Counted from the first letter of the stretch, positions 1 through 8,979 are shown. The stretch: DNA of 64,000 nt from CAZDVK01 sp964508915 (GCA_964508915.1 CAZDVK010000006.1:1-64000), one strand, 5' to 3'. Notes: generated from the sequence alone by a model not told the origin. A program made the numbers and translations.

Positions 1-66
1 CCACCTTTACGCTAACACCAAAAGGGTTAAAGTTTGGTAAATAGGTCGTTTTTTTGAAAAAAGAAA

Positions 67-825
67 TTACAAATTTTTTGGTTTAAGCCCATAACTTAAA
101 TACATAATGGGCGTGCCTAAGAATGCGACAATGATCCGAATAATTTGCGTCCAGGCAATAAACGTTATTAAAACAGATTCCAAGGGCAATGGGTGGTGCG
201 CTAAAACAATCCACGCCAACAAACTAAACACCCCATTATCTAAAATGCCTGACAGGGCGGTGGAAACATTTTGCCGCAGCCAAATCCACCGGTTTTGACA
301 CAACTGACGAATGCGTTCAAAAACCCAAATGTCAAATAGTTGGCTTATGGCATAGGCACACAAGCTTGCTGCAAATAAACGCGGTGATGGGGCAAATAAC
401 GCCAACATGGCTTCTTGCGCTTGATGGTTGTTTTGTTCCTGTGCGTCTAAAGGCAACGCATGCCCCACAGCTAAAATCATGGATACAGATACAAAAATTT
501 GGCACGCAAAGCAAAGCCAAAGGCCCTGCCGCGCCGCCTTAGCACCATAATGCTCCACAATCAAATCGCTGGCTAAAAAGGTGGTGCAAAATACAACAGT
601 TCCCATGGCGGCAGGCTCGGGTGCAAAGGAATAGGTGACAAGCCGAAGAACCTGAATATTGGCTAAAATTAAGGCAACGATGTTGTAGGCGTATAGCCCC
701 AAAAGCCCAAAAGTTCGAAAAGAAAAAAGAATGGCAGCAAAACAAAAAACAACAGACAGAAATGAAACCCATTCTGTTTGGCAGGTTTGAAGAAAAGAAA
801 CAATTTGAAAAACAACTAAATCCAT
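67..825 (-). CDS. yhhQ: Queuosine precursor transporter (YhhQ/VUT family)
   Basis: A 252-residue protein with about six hydrophobic segments. It carries the family signatures of YhhQ/VUT carriers: ASDLIVEHYGAKAARQ in the middle, and WLRQNVSTALSGILDN near residues 180-195. The family imports queuosine precursors (preQ0/preQ1) through the inner membrane to feed tRNA queuosine modification. The gene lies downstream of rpmB on the same strand with a terminator hairpin between them. I saw no preQ1 riboswitch in the 45-bp gap after that hairpin. Family assignment is firm; substrate is inferred from the family. Confidence 0.85.
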   Translation of the reverse strand: MDLVVFQIVSFLQTCQTEWVSFLSVVFCFAAILFSFRTFGLLGLYAYNIVALILANIQVLRLVTYSFAPEPAAMGTVVFCTTFLASDLIVEHYGAKAARQGLWLCFACQIFVSVSMILAVGHALPLDAQEQNNHQAQEAMLALFAPSPRLFAASLCAYAISQLFDIWVFERIRQLCQNRWIWLRQNVSTALSGILDNGVFSLLAWIVLAHHPLPLESVLITFIAWTQIIRIIVAFLGTPIMYLSYGLKPKNL

Positions 826-872
826 AAACGAACCCAGGGGAACAACGGCGCAGTCGTGGAATTTTCCGAATC

Positions 873-922
873 AAAAAAGGCCCTTATGGTTCGCTGACAT
901 GAACGTTACCAAAGAAGGACCT
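873..922 (-). terminator. Rho-independent terminator after rpmB
   Basis: Read on the minus strand, AGGTCCTT (915-922) pairs with AAGGGCCT (878-885) with one G-U pair. Inner TGGT/ACCA pairing and a run of six T follow. It sits about 50 bp after the rpmB stop and just before yhhQ. It most likely ends rpmB transcription, but could also act as an attenuator for yhhQ. Confidence 0.7.
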
Positions 923-970
923 ATAACAAAACTAATAAGAAAAAAAACGAACGTGCCGCAGCAACGTTTT

Positions 971-1270
971 TTATGCAGTTACTGTTTTTTCAGAAATTTT
1001 TTGCATTACTAATTTTTTCAAAGCTGCCGCCTTAGGCCCTAGCTGAGACGATGATGCCTGAACCAAAAATGCATCCAAGCCACCATGAAATTCAATCGTG
1101 CGAATTCCATTCGTTGTTAGGCGCAAACGCACCATTTTACCCAAAGCTTCACTCATTAAAGAGGTTTCTTGTAAATTCGGCAAAAACCGACGGCGTGTTT
1201 TATTATTGGCATGGCTAACATTATTTCCACTGAGAACACCTTTACCAGTAATTGCGCAACGACGGGCCAT
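971..1270 (-). CDS. rpmB: 50S ribosomal protein L28
   Basis: A 99-residue basic protein starting MARRCAITGKGVLSGNNVSHANNK, the typical L28 N-terminus. NKTRRRFLPNLQ and RLRLTTNGIRTIEFHGGLDAFL follow, as in alphaproteobacterial L28, whose usual length is just under 100 residues. L28 is a structural protein of the large ribosomal subunit. The gene is monocistronic or ends at the hairpin at 873-922. Confidence 0.95.
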   Translation of the reverse strand: MARRCAITGKGVLSGNNVSHANNKTRRRFLPNLQETSLMSEALGKMVRLRLTTNGIRTIEFHGGLDAFLVQASSSQLGPKAAALKKLVMQKISEKTVTA

Positions 1271-1436
1271 ATTTTTTCTCCAAATTATAAAACTTTATTG
1301 CGGGTGTCCCTTAAAAATTTTAGGCATTCTTAACAAAGAACAGGGCAGAACCCAAAAACTAATCTCTTGTACCATTTTTTTTCACCCCCGTCAAGGTTGG
1401 GGTTTTATTTGAAAGAAATTGCAGCACAGCAAGCAT

Positions 1437-1468
1437 AAAAAAACCAGGGAAAAATCCCTGGTTTTTTT
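1437..1468 (-). terminator. Rho-independent terminator after the coiled-coil protein gene
   Basis: A perfect 10-bp stem, AAACCAGGGA (1441-1450) and TCCCTGGTTT (1455-1464), has an AAAA loop and T/A runs on both sides. It can work in both directions. It lies 18 bp after the stop of the gene at 1486-2799, which it should terminate. Confidence 0.85.
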
Positions 1469-1485
1469 TCGAGTATCAGCTTGTC

Positions 1486-2799
1486 TTAGAGAAGACCTGC
1501 AGATCTGGCTGCTCCCTTAGTCATACCAAGGTGGGATACCCATTCACCATCGTCTGCTTGCGCCACAGGTGACTCACCACCACCATCGAACTCATTTTCT
1601 ACATCATCTAGTGGTGAATCATGCAGCGAAAGGTTACCCATTCCAGGTATGCCACTGGTGCTGCCCTTTCCTCCTGCTCCAGTTTGACCTTCAGTGGTAG
1701 GCTTCTTACCTAATTCCGCTGTCAGCCTTGCAACTTCTGCTTCCAAAGTAGCAATTTGTGATTTTGCACCTTCCAGCAGAGCTACTACACCTACAAGATC
1801 GTTATCACTTTGCATCCACCGAGCAATCGTAGCTGCATCAAGTTTTGATCTGTAACCCTTAGGTTTAAGTTTTGCAAGAACGTCAGCTTCTTTTACAGCT
1901 CCAGCCAAATCCGCTTTCAAACGAACAACTTCAGCAGTCGCAGTATCTCTTTCAGTAGCTAAATCTGACGCGGACTTCTCAAGCTTCATAAAACGACCAG
2001 AAGCTTTCTTTGCACCAGAGTTTGTTGGTTCTAGCAAGGCTTCAGGTGCAATTGTAACACCTCCACGACCCAAAGCATCAGCACGAGCCCGTAGTTTTGC
2101 AGTATATTCATCAGAGCTATAAAATCTATCACCTTTCTTAGCTTTAATGCGTACACCAGCCAAATCTTTTGTCGGCCTGAACGTTCCACCTAACGCACGC
2201 GCATCAAAAGCCTCGAATTCACCACCAGCTGCTTTAGCTTGCACACGTCCAGTTAAATTCAAACGGCTTCTACCAAGATCCTCCCAGCCTGCTGGCAAAG
2301 TATAATCTGGCTTTAGTTCATCTACAAGACCTGCAGCTGCCGCTTTTGCAACAACTTGACTAATAAGTGCAGGATAAGCTTCTTTTCCGTGATTACCAAT
2401 TAACGCCTGCCAGTTAACACCATCAAGAGTAACATCCCTTGCAGAAGCAAGTTTTGTCATAAGTGAAGTTTTATCCTTGTTTCCTGACGCAGCAAAAATA
2501 GCTTTATAAATATCTAACAAGATATGGTGGTCTATTTTAGCATCAGCAGCCTCTCCACCACCTGAAACCTTAGCAATAGCGGCCTTAAAACCAGCACCAC
2601 CCAAAGTTAGCTTGTTGTCATCAAAATTGATACCAAGAGTTGCAGCATGCACACCTGCATCGTCAACACTTACTGGCGCAGCAGTTAGTGAAGCTCTCAA
2701 GCCTTTTCTGTATCCTTTCTCAAAACCTTCCATCGCCATAACTGGCGCGGCAACAGCAGTTACCAACAACGCTGCTGTCAAATTTTTAAATAATGTCAT
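1486..2799 (-). CDS. Secreted coiled-coil protein of unknown function
   Basis: Not a family I recognise. The start is the ATG at 2799, because GGAGG lies 8 bp upstream and the first residues (MTLFKNLTAALLVTAVAAPVMA) form a classic signal peptide; a start 27 bp further upstream would spoil it. The mature protein is about 415 residues: an Ala/Gly/Lys-rich domain, heptad-like coiled coils near residues 275-310 and 340-365 (ATLEAEVARLTAEL), then a Gly/Ser/Asp/Glu-rich C-terminal tail. A strong terminator follows. Its build resembles the shorter secreted coiled-coil protein at 30955-31512. Probably periplasmic, surface-attached or secreted; function unknown. Confidence 0.75.
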   Translation of the reverse strand: MTLFKNLTAALLVTAVAAPVMAMEGFEKGYRKGLRASLTAAPVSVDDAGVHAATLGINFDDNKLTLGGAGFKAAIAKVSGGGEAADAKIDHHILLDIYKAIFAASGNKDKTSLMTKLASARDVTLDGVNWQALIGNHGKEAYPALISQVVAKAAAAGLVDELKPDYTLPAGWEDLGRSRLNLTGRVQAKAAGGEFEAFDARALGGTFRPTKDLAGVRIKAKKGDRFYSSDEYTAKLRARADALGRGGVTIAPEALLEPTNSGAKKASGRFMKLEKSASDLATERDTATAEVVRLKADLAGAVKEADVLAKLKPKGYRSKLDAATIARWMQSDNDLVGVVALLEGAKSQIATLEAEVARLTAELGKKPTTEGQTGAGGKGSTSGIPGMGNLSLHDSPLDDVENEFDGGGESPVAQADDGEWVSHLGMTKGAARSAGLL

Positions 2800-3024
2800 A
2801 ATTTTCCTCCAAATATTTAAGATCAACTATATCAGGGGCTTTTGCTTTTGGCTTTTTGCCCCTTATAATCACGATCTTAACGTTTAGTTATTAACAAAAA
2901 GTTAAAAAAAACACTTTTTTCGATATTTTTTTAACCATACGCTTCCATATAACAAAGTTTTTTTTGCAAGGCAACTTCTTTGTTCTTTTAAACCTAAAAG
3001 AAACCTAACCGAACATCCCAGACG

Positions 3025-3098
3025 TGGAGGCCAGGACCGGAATCGAACCGACGTCCAAGGATTTGCAATCCTCTGCATAACCACTCTGCCACCTGGCC
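3025..3098 (-). tRNA. tRNA-Cys (GCA anticodon)
   Basis: A complete cloverleaf on the minus strand. The acceptor stem GGCCAGG pairs with CCTGGCC, the anticodon loop has GCA, the T arm contains GGTTCGATTCC, and the CCA end is encoded. It is the only tRNA in the first 30 kb. Confidence 0.96.
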
Positions 3099-3460
3099 TT
3101 AGGAACATTGGTGCGCTTTTGGCGCTGCAATTATATGCTTTGTTCTGGTACAATATATAGGTGGCCTATGACAAGGGCGCAAGGATAAAAAGTTCCTCTT
3201 ACTTCCAAATGTGGGTTATGTGGTATTTTTGCATCGGTTGAAAAATTGGGGGAGAGAGGAATAAGAAATGGTGGCTACAATGAATTGCACAAAGCATTCC
3301 ATTCGGGGTTAAACGCCTTTTTTTCTATTTATGAAAATGCATACATAAAACCGTATTATTATTTCAGTTTGACTTGAAAGTGAAACAAGTTCACGATGAC
3401 GCGGGAAAGCCATAAAATTAATGTTATGGAATCATTTTTGTAGGTCAATTTAGGTCTTTC
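3099..3460. other. Intergenic stretch without a recognisable gene
   Basis: 362 bp between tRNA-Cys and the uracil-DNA glycosylase gene. It contains short AT-rich runs and no reading frame with a convincing start, ribosome binding site or family motif. It should hold the promoters of both flanking genes, but I could not single one out. Confidence 0.5.
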
Positions 3461-4213
3461 ATGAAAAACCCTTTTCTTTCTTGGTACAAAACGCAAGGCA
3501 TTCACCACGTAGTGGGAAATACCCCACAAAACCAATACGCCCCCCCTGCTGTTCAATTTGATAAAAAGTCACCTGTGACCCCACAGCCCTTGACGCCACA
3601 CATCAAACAACATGTCAGCAAAGAACACCCTGCTTGGGCCTGCAATACTTTAGAAGAACTACATACAGCCATGAAAAATTTCACAGGCTGCCCATTAAAA
3701 GAATTTGCCCATCACACAGTTTTTGCCCGCGGCAACCCAAAAGCCCCCATTATGATTGTGGGCGAAGCCCCCGGCGCCGAAGAGGATCAACAAGGCCTGC
3801 CTTTTGTGGGGCAAAGTGGCCAACTGCTTGATAAAGCTTTACAAACTATTGGGCTGAATGAAACCAATATGTACATCAGCAATATTATTCCCTGGCGCCC
3901 CCCTGGAAACAGGCCCCCCACAACGCTGGAGGTCGCTGCCTGCCAGCCATTTATTGAACGACATATTGAATTGGTGGCACCCCGTATTCTTATTTTAGCC
4001 GGTGGCGTGGCAGCCAAAACGCTGCTGAATATGGCTGATGGCATCACACGCCTGCGGGGGAAATGGGTTAATTACAAACCACGGCCTGACCACGGCAATA
4101 GTATTGACACCATGGCCATTTATCACCCGGCTTATTTATTGCGGTCACCCGGGCAAAAGGCCGCCCTTTGGCACGATTTGCTGATTATTGAAAAAAAATT
4201 AGCTTCTGCTTAG
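3461..4213 (+). CDS. Uracil-DNA glycosylase, family 4-like
   Basis: A 250-residue protein with the family-4 uracil-DNA glycosylase core from about residue 70. It has motif GEAPGAEEDQQGLPFVGQSGQLLD, then IIPWRPPGNR, and the second active-site motif HPAYLLRSP near the C-terminus. These enzymes remove uracil from DNA in base excision repair. Of the four Fe-S cysteines of thermophile family-4 enzymes, only FTGC (residue 77) and the AACQPF cysteine are apparent; the KC before RPP is PW here. The KRRIH loop of UdgX is absent. About 65 N-terminal residues are low-complexity and Pro/His-rich. The stop is 7 bp from the convergent mlaD stop. Confidence 0.88.
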   Translation: MKNPFLSWYKTQGIHHVVGNTPQNQYAPPAVQFDKKSPVTPQPLTPHIKQHVSKEHPAWACNTLEELHTAMKNFTGCPLKEFAHHTVFARGNPKAPIMIVGEAPGAEEDQQGLPFVGQSGQLLDKALQTIGLNETNMYISNIIPWRPPGNRPPTTLEVAACQPFIERHIELVAPRILILAGGVAAKTLLNMADGITRLRGKWVNYKPRPDHGNSIDTMAIYHPAYLLRSPGQKAALWHDLLIIEKKLASA

Positions 4214-4220
4214 GAAACCT

Positions 4221-4736
4221 TTATTTTTCTTTAGAGTCTTCGGACTTTTCCTTAGAATCACCAGATTTTTCTTTGGAATCGCCAGTTTTTTGCGCGTTAT
4301 TGGCGCCACTGAACAGGAATTTTTTAATTAAACCTTCAAAACTAATAGAAGACTGGGTTCTGGTAACCACTTCGTTTGGCTGAACATCTTTTTCGCTGCC
4401 ACCGGGAACAATACCAATGTATTTGCCGCCCATAATGCTTTCACTGGCAATTTCGATGGATGAATCAGCTGGAATGGCCACACCTTTTTTAATTTTCAAA
4501 CCAACCTTGGCTTGATATGACTGCGGATTCAGTTCAATAGATTGCACAATCCCGACATTCACACCGCTTACGCGCACGTCTGCGCCACTTGCTAAACCAT
4601 CAATACGGTCAAAACTTGCATAAATTGTGTAACCCGATGACACTTTGGGCCTAGATGTATAGGCAAAAGACAAAAAAGCCCCCGCCACGATTAAAACAAT
4701 AGCCCCAATAATGGCTTCCAAAAGATTATGACGCAT
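4221..4736 (-). CDS. mlaD: MlaD-like substrate-binding protein of a phospholipid transporter
   Basis: A 171-residue protein with an N-terminal membrane anchor (residues 9-27) and one MCE domain, residues about 35-125 (YTIYASFDRIDGL, GADVRVSGVNVG, SIMGGKYIGI). MlaD forms the periplasmic hexamer of the MlaFEDB ABC system, which moves phospholipids between the membranes. The other Mla genes are not in the window. The last 20 residues are a tandem DSKEKS-type repeat not typical of MlaD, probably a flexible charged tail. It lies downstream of hpf and tyrS on the same strand. Confidence 0.87.
   Translation of the reverse strand: MRHNLLEAIIGAIVLIVAGAFLSFAYTSRPKVSSGYTIYASFDRIDGLASGADVRVSGVNVGIVQSIELNPQSYQAKVGLKIKKGVAIPADSSIEIASESIMGGKYIGIVPGGSEKDVQPNEVVTRTQSSISFEGLIKKFLFSGANNAQKTGDSKEKSGDSKEKSEDSKEK
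4224..4283 (-). repeat. Three-copy 21-bp tandem repeat in the mlaD 3' end
   Basis: The C-terminus reads GDSKEKS, GDSKEKS, EDSKEK, encoded by near-identical 21-bp units. This is the sort of coding tandem repeat that expands and contracts by slippage, so copy number may vary between strains. Confidence 0.75.
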
Positions 4737-4868
4737 ACAATGTTCCTAATACGGCGATTTAACGCCATTTTGAATCGTTTTACTTTTTTTATACGGTTTA
4801 TTGTTTTGAAGGAAAACAAAATTTAAAATAAGTGATAAATTTTTCTTTTATCCTGTGCCATGAAAACA

Positions 4869-6119
4869 TCAACCCAAAACAACAACCACATGTTTTTTCT
4901 TACCTGCCGAAACCTTCACAGGCCCGCTTTGAAAAATATCTGCTGTTATTTGGTGTTTTATGTCTGGAACGGCTACATCATTTAACCGGGCACCGCCCCC
5001 TTGAATTAAACGTTTGGCTTCCCCCTTGCTGGCACATAAATTCACATGCACCAACAGGTCATCAACCCCCATAGGAAATTGTGCTTCCTGAAGCGTTTGC
5101 TGCGGTAATTGACTTAAATCCCCACTTCCTTGGGATTCAAATAATTCACGGGCTTGGGTGTGAATACCTTCCAAAACATCACGTCCGTGGGCCAAGGTTG
5201 TGGCTTCGTCAGCCAGAATTTTTTTCGCTTCATTAACTTCAGCGCCCTGTAACTGGCCCAACTTATCAATTTCAGCCAAGGAAAGATCTGTAAACAGCTT
5301 TAAGTACCGAATAACATCCCGGTCATCTGTATTACGCCAAAATTGCCAATAATCATAAGGCGACAGCATGTCTGCATTCAACCATACAGCCCCTTGGGCT
5401 GTTTTGCCCATTTTTGCCCCTGATGATGTGGTAATTAATGGCGCTGTTAACCCAAACGCCTGCTTATTGATGGACCGGCGCACCAGTTCAACACCATTCA
5501 CAATATTGCCCCACTGGTCAGACCCACCCAACTGCAGCAGGCATTTTTGTTCCTTGAACAAATGCAAAAAATCATAAGCTTGGAAAATCATATAATTGAA
5601 TTCCAAAAAGCTTAAGGGCTGTTCGCGGTCTAGCCGAATTTTAACACTGTCAAAACTCAGCATTCGGTTAATGGAAAAATGACGTCCGTAATCCCTTAAA
5701 AAATCAATATAGTTTAAACTTTCAAGCCATGTCGCATTATTCACAAGGGTAGCATCCTGTGGGGCATTCCCAAAAGTTAAGTAGCGGGCATAAATAGCCT
5801 GAATACTAGCGACATTTTTGGCAATTTGGTCATCTGTCAATAATTGACGCTGCGTGTCTTTACCTGATGGGTCACCAATTTTTGTGGTTCCTCCACCCAG
5901 CAACACAATAGGTTTATGGCCTGTGCGCTGCAAAAGGCGCAACCACATAATACCCACCAAATTTCCTACATGAAGGCTGGTGGCCGTTGCATCAAACCCC
6001 AAATAAGCTGGAACCACGCCTTGAGCTAAAGCGTTGTCGAGCGCCTCAAGGTCTGTGCACTGGTGAATAAAGCCCCGAGCTTGCGATTCTTTCAAAAATT
6101 CCGAACGTAAAGAAACCAA
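4869..6119 (-). CDS. tyrS: Tyrosyl-tRNA synthetase
   Basis: A 416-residue class I aminoacyl-tRNA synthetase that charges tRNA-Tyr. The HIGH-type motif is HVGN (near residue 50, after GFDATATSL), and the KMSKS-type loop is GAKMGKT. The tyrosine pocket region QLGGSDQWGN is present, and a C-terminal S4-like RNA-binding domain ends the protein (VNLCASKGEAKRLIQGGGARLN). The apparent start is TTG at 6119, 4 bp after the hpf stop, so it is probably translated by coupling. Confidence 0.95.
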   Translation of the reverse strand: MVSLRSEFLKESQARGFIHQCTDLEALDNALAQGVVPAYLGFDATATSLHVGNLVGIMWLRLLQRTGHKPIVLLGGGTTKIGDPSGKDTQRQLLTDDQIAKNVASIQAIYARYLTFGNAPQDATLVNNATWLESLNYIDFLRDYGRHFSINRMLSFDSVKIRLDREQPLSFLEFNYMIFQAYDFLHLFKEQKCLLQLGGSDQWGNIVNGVELVRRSINKQAFGLTAPLITTSSGAKMGKTAQGAVWLNADMLSPYDYWQFWRNTDDRDVIRYLKLFTDLSLAEIDKLGQLQGAEVNEAKKILADEATTLAHGRDVLEGIHTQARELFESQGSGDLSQLPQQTLQEAQFPMGVDDLLVHVNLCASKGEAKRLIQGGGARLNDVAVPDIKHQITADIFQSGPVKVSAGKKKHVVVVLG

Positions 6120-6123
6120 CGTA

Positions 6124-6690
6124 CTAGCCCACCTTCAAACTTGGATCAATCCAGCCAATATGGCCATCTTTACGACGGTAAACCACATTCAACTGATCAT
6201 TGGCCGCATTTCGAAACATTAAAACAGGTGCATCCATAACATCCATTTTCAAAACAGCTTCGCCAACAGTTAAGCGTGTAATTTCAGAAGGGTTTTCTGC
6301 AATCACCATGGGTGCTTCGGTATTTGCGTCATCTTCTTCATGAGGTTTCAAAATATAATATTGTGCGGGGGTAAAGTCCTTTTCATCACGGTGACGTTTT
6401 AGGTCACGCAACTTATTTTTATAACGACGAATCCGCGACTCTAATTTTTCCAAAGCGCTTGTGGTGGCTTTGTAAGGGTCTGCGTCTTCTCCGTGGCAAT
6501 GAACCACAAAGTTTCGGCTGATATGAACGGAAATATCCAACTTAAACAAATGGTGGTCTTTAGTCATAGAGCCGTTGGCTTCTAAAAAATCGCCCACATA
6601 TTTGTTTAATGCTTTAGATAGTTCTTCTTCAATAAAAACGGTTAAGCTTTCGCCTAAATCCATATGTTTTCCAGAAATTGTAATGTTCAT
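6124..6690 (-). CDS. hpf: Ribosome hibernation promoting factor, long form
   Basis: A 188-residue protein. Residues 1-100 are the RaiA/HPF domain (MNITISGKHMDL, VHCHGEDADPYKATTSALEKLESRIRRYK), which binds the decoding centre. The C-terminal domain (residues 130-188) has the usual APVLMFRNA and VVYRRKDGHIGWIDP motifs that dimerise ribosomes into 100S particles. It is the first gene of an apparent hpf-tyrS-mlaD run. In many proteobacteria hpf sits near rpoN, which is not seen here. Confidence 0.93.
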   Translation of the reverse strand: MNITISGKHMDLGESLTVFIEEELSKALNKYVGDFLEANGSMTKDHHLFKLDISVHISRNFVVHCHGEDADPYKATTSALEKLESRIRRYKNKLRDLKRHRDEKDFTPAQYYILKPHEEDDANTEAPMVIAENPSEITRLTVGEAVLKMDVMDAPVLMFRNAANDQLNVVYRRKDGHIGWIDPSLKVG

Positions 6691-6920
6691 CAGAACAGCC
6701 TTTCAAAAAATAATTGACCTGAATATTCATGATAGAAGGTAGTTTTATATGGCTTTTTCGTCAAGTTAGGTAGGCACATTTTTTAAAATAAATTTTAAAT
6801 TTTTTGATGTGGTTTTTAACGTCTTATTAACTTATTACCCTTTAATATTTTTATAAAAGGACAATGTATTGAAACCATCAATAAATTTAGAATAAGACTT
6901 TTGAGTTAGGGAGTATTCAA

Positions 6921-7949
6921 ATGGCCAAGAAAAAAGTAGCTTTAGCTTTGCAAGGCGGTGGCGCACATGGGGCCTTTGCATGGGGTGTGGTTGACCGTCT
7001 TTTGGAAGACGGCCGTTTTGATATTCTTGGTGTTTCAGGAACCAGCGCTGGCGGCATGAATGCAGCTGCTATTGTTCAGGGGCTGAGCACCGGTAACGAT
7101 GAAACAGCACGTGTTGTTTTAAAAGATTTTTGGCGATCCATGAGCGAACTGTCTCAAAAATCGTCTCCTTATTCCAATGATTCAGTTCGAAAAATGTTGA
7201 AGGAATATAATTTAAACAAAACAGCCCCTTATATGTTTTCAGAATATTTGAAACTATTTTTCTCTCCCTATGATACAAATCCATTAAATCACAACCCGTT
7301 CTTTGACTTTTTACGTGGTTTTTTTGATTTCAATGCCGTTCGTGAAAGTACATCTCGAAAATTGTTCCTAGGAACGACACATGTCAAAACTGGAAAAATA
7401 AAAGTTTTTTCTAATAAAGATTTTTGTGCTGACGTCCTTATGGCATCTGCATGTTTGCCGTTTTTGTTTCAAGCTGTTCAGGTGGATGGCGAATACTACT
7501 GGGATGGTGGGTATATTGCGAACCCGGCCATTTACCCACTCATTGACAATTGCGATTGTAACGACATTATTGTTGTCAAACTTCGCAATACCCTCTGTGA
7601 AGAGTTACCTAAAAAAATGTTCGACATTGATAACCGTTTAAAAGAAATCACCTACAATGGCTGCCTTGTGCATGAAATGCGTGCCATCTATTTTATTACA
7701 AAACTAATTGATCAAGGCATCATCAAAGAAGGCGCCATGAAACGCATCAACATGCACGTCATAAAGAATGAAGATTCTTTCAAAGGGTTAAATCTAAGCA
7801 GCGCCCTTAACACGGATTGGGACTTTTTAATGATGCTTCATCATGAAGGCCGCAAAACAGCTGATCGGTGGATTGAAGAACACTTCCATAAAGTGGGGTC
7901 TAAAACCCATACGATTGATGAGCAGATGTTCAATGACTTCATGTCATAG
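6921..7949 (+). CDS. Patatin-like phospholipase
   Basis: A 342-residue serine lipase of the patatin/RssA type. It has the oxyanion motif GGGAHG (residues 12-17), nucleophile motif GTSAG (Ser42) and catalytic Asp195 in DGGYIANP, so the Ser-Asp dyad is intact. No signal peptide is visible, so it is cytoplasmic or exported by another route; patatin-like lipases are common type IV or type VI effectors in intracellular bacteria, but nothing here proves that. The ribosome binding site is GGGAG about 8 bp upstream. Confidence 0.9.
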   Translation: MAKKKVALALQGGGAHGAFAWGVVDRLLEDGRFDILGVSGTSAGGMNAAAIVQGLSTGNDETARVVLKDFWRSMSELSQKSSPYSNDSVRKMLKEYNLNKTAPYMFSEYLKLFFSPYDTNPLNHNPFFDFLRGFFDFNAVRESTSRKLFLGTTHVKTGKIKVFSNKDFCADVLMASACLPFLFQAVQVDGEYYWDGGYIANPAIYPLIDNCDCNDIIVVKLRNTLCEELPKKMFDIDNRLKEITYNGCLVHEMRAIYFITKLIDQGIIKEGAMKRINMHVIKNEDSFKGLNLSSALNTDWDFLMMLHHEGRKTADRWIEEHFHKVGSKTHTIDEQMFNDFMS

Positions 7950-8069
7950 CAAGGAAATTTTTATTTTAAAAATTACGTTTGTGTAACATACTTGACCCAA
8001 GATGGGCATCAATGAAATTAAGTTGCACAGAATAGTATTCTGGTTTACTGACTATGGATTGCTGAAAAA

Positions 8070-8912
8070 TTGAAAAATTTGTCCATTTTTCCCCCAAAAT
8101 TGCTATTTTGGTTCATCAACCTTTTTTGGCTGTATACTTACAGCCCTTTTGCTGCTGACCTGATGGATGAAACTGGGATGCCCTACCCTTTGAAAAATAT
8201 CATTTATTTCTATGCTGATGATGGCGCCATTGTGGACGAAATAGACCTTTGGCACACGAATATTAATTTGATAGCTTGCCCTTATGAAATCGTCCCCATT
8301 ACCGCTGCGGAAATTTTGACTGGCCATCTAAAAGGTTCTTTAGCCTTCATTATGCCAGGTGGTGCTGACTTAAAATACGTGGAAAAACTGAATGGTCGTG
8401 GAAATCAAAAAATCCGAACTTATGTTGAAGAAGGTGGGGTTTATATTGGCCCATGCGCAGGGGGTTATTATGGAAGCCGTTATTGCGATTTTCACCGGGG
8501 TGATCGCCGGGGCTATGAAGTTTTAGGTAGTCGAGAACTAGCATTTGCAAACGTTCATGCTGTGGGCCCCGTTTTGGCCCCTTATGAATACGCATCAGAA
8601 AGTGGGGCACGTATTGCTGAAATCTGCTGGGAAGATGGTTCACAATGGCAGTCTTATTACAATGGAGGATGTTATTTTGATGTGAAAGACCCAACAAACG
8701 TGAGGGTACTAGCACACTATCAAAATGAAAAAGCCAAAGACTTGCCTGCCATTATCGAATGTACTGTTGGCCTTGGGAAAGCTTACTTAAGCGGCATCCA
8801 CCCAGAGTATCCTTTGACCTCTGATCACTTCTCCAAAGGGGTTTATAATCAAAGATTTTTCAGTCATTTTTTCCGCTCTATTTTTCCAGAAATCAGTGGT
8901 GCCACAAAGTAA
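8070..8912 (+). CDS. Exported BPL_N-type glutamine-amidotransferase-like protein
   Basis: A 280-residue protein starting with TTG and a hydrophobic signal segment (residues 10-28, ending SPFAA). The body matches the BPL_N/class I glutamine-amidotransferase-like fold. AFIMPGGAD precedes the nucleophile elbow YIGPCAGGYYG (Cys129), and a His follows in LSGIHPEYP, so Cys and His are both present. In eukaryotes BPL_N is the N-terminal part of biotin-protein ligase. Bacterial stand-alone exported copies have no well-defined role. The start codon is uncertain, but later ATGs would remove the signal. Confidence 0.75.
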   Translation: MKNLSIFPPKLLFWFINLFWLYTYSPFAADLMDETGMPYPLKNIIYFYADDGAIVDEIDLWHTNINLIACPYEIVPITAAEILTGHLKGSLAFIMPGGADLKYVEKLNGRGNQKIRTYVEEGGVYIGPCAGGYYGSRYCDFHRGDRRGYEVLGSRELAFANVHAVGPVLAPYEYASESGARIAEICWEDGSQWQSYYNGGCYFDVKDPTNVRVLAHYQNEKAKDLPAIIECTVGLGKAYLSGIHPEYPLTSDHFSKGVYNQRFFSHFFRSIFPEISGATK

Positions 8913-8925
8913 TTGTCTTTTTCTT

Positions 8926-8952
8926 AAATAGATAAAATTTTATCTATTTTTT
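8926..8952 (+). terminator. Perfect AT-rich palindrome with T-run, possible terminator
   Basis: AAATAGATAAAA (8926-8937) is followed directly by its exact complement TTTTATCTATTT (8938-8949) and more T. It lies 14 bp after the stop at 8912 and just before the next gene. The stem is all A-T except two pairs, so it may be a weak terminator or a protein-binding palindrome. Confidence 0.4.
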
Positions 8953-8979
8953 GGCCATAAACTTGCTAGCATAGTAAGT

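Noticed and set aside
826..872. preQ1 riboswitch before yhhQ
   Set aside because: The gene product imports queuosine precursors, so I looked for a preQ1 aptamer. The short gap has no matching motif, and the only strong hairpin upstream is a terminator of rpmB.
1370..1410. CACCCC...GGGGT hairpin with T-run on the plus strand
   Set aside because: No plus-strand gene ends upstream, and on the minus strand it is followed by A rather than T.
2902..3153. 83-codon minus-strand reading frame
   Set aside because: It runs straight through tRNA-Cys and has no family resemblance.
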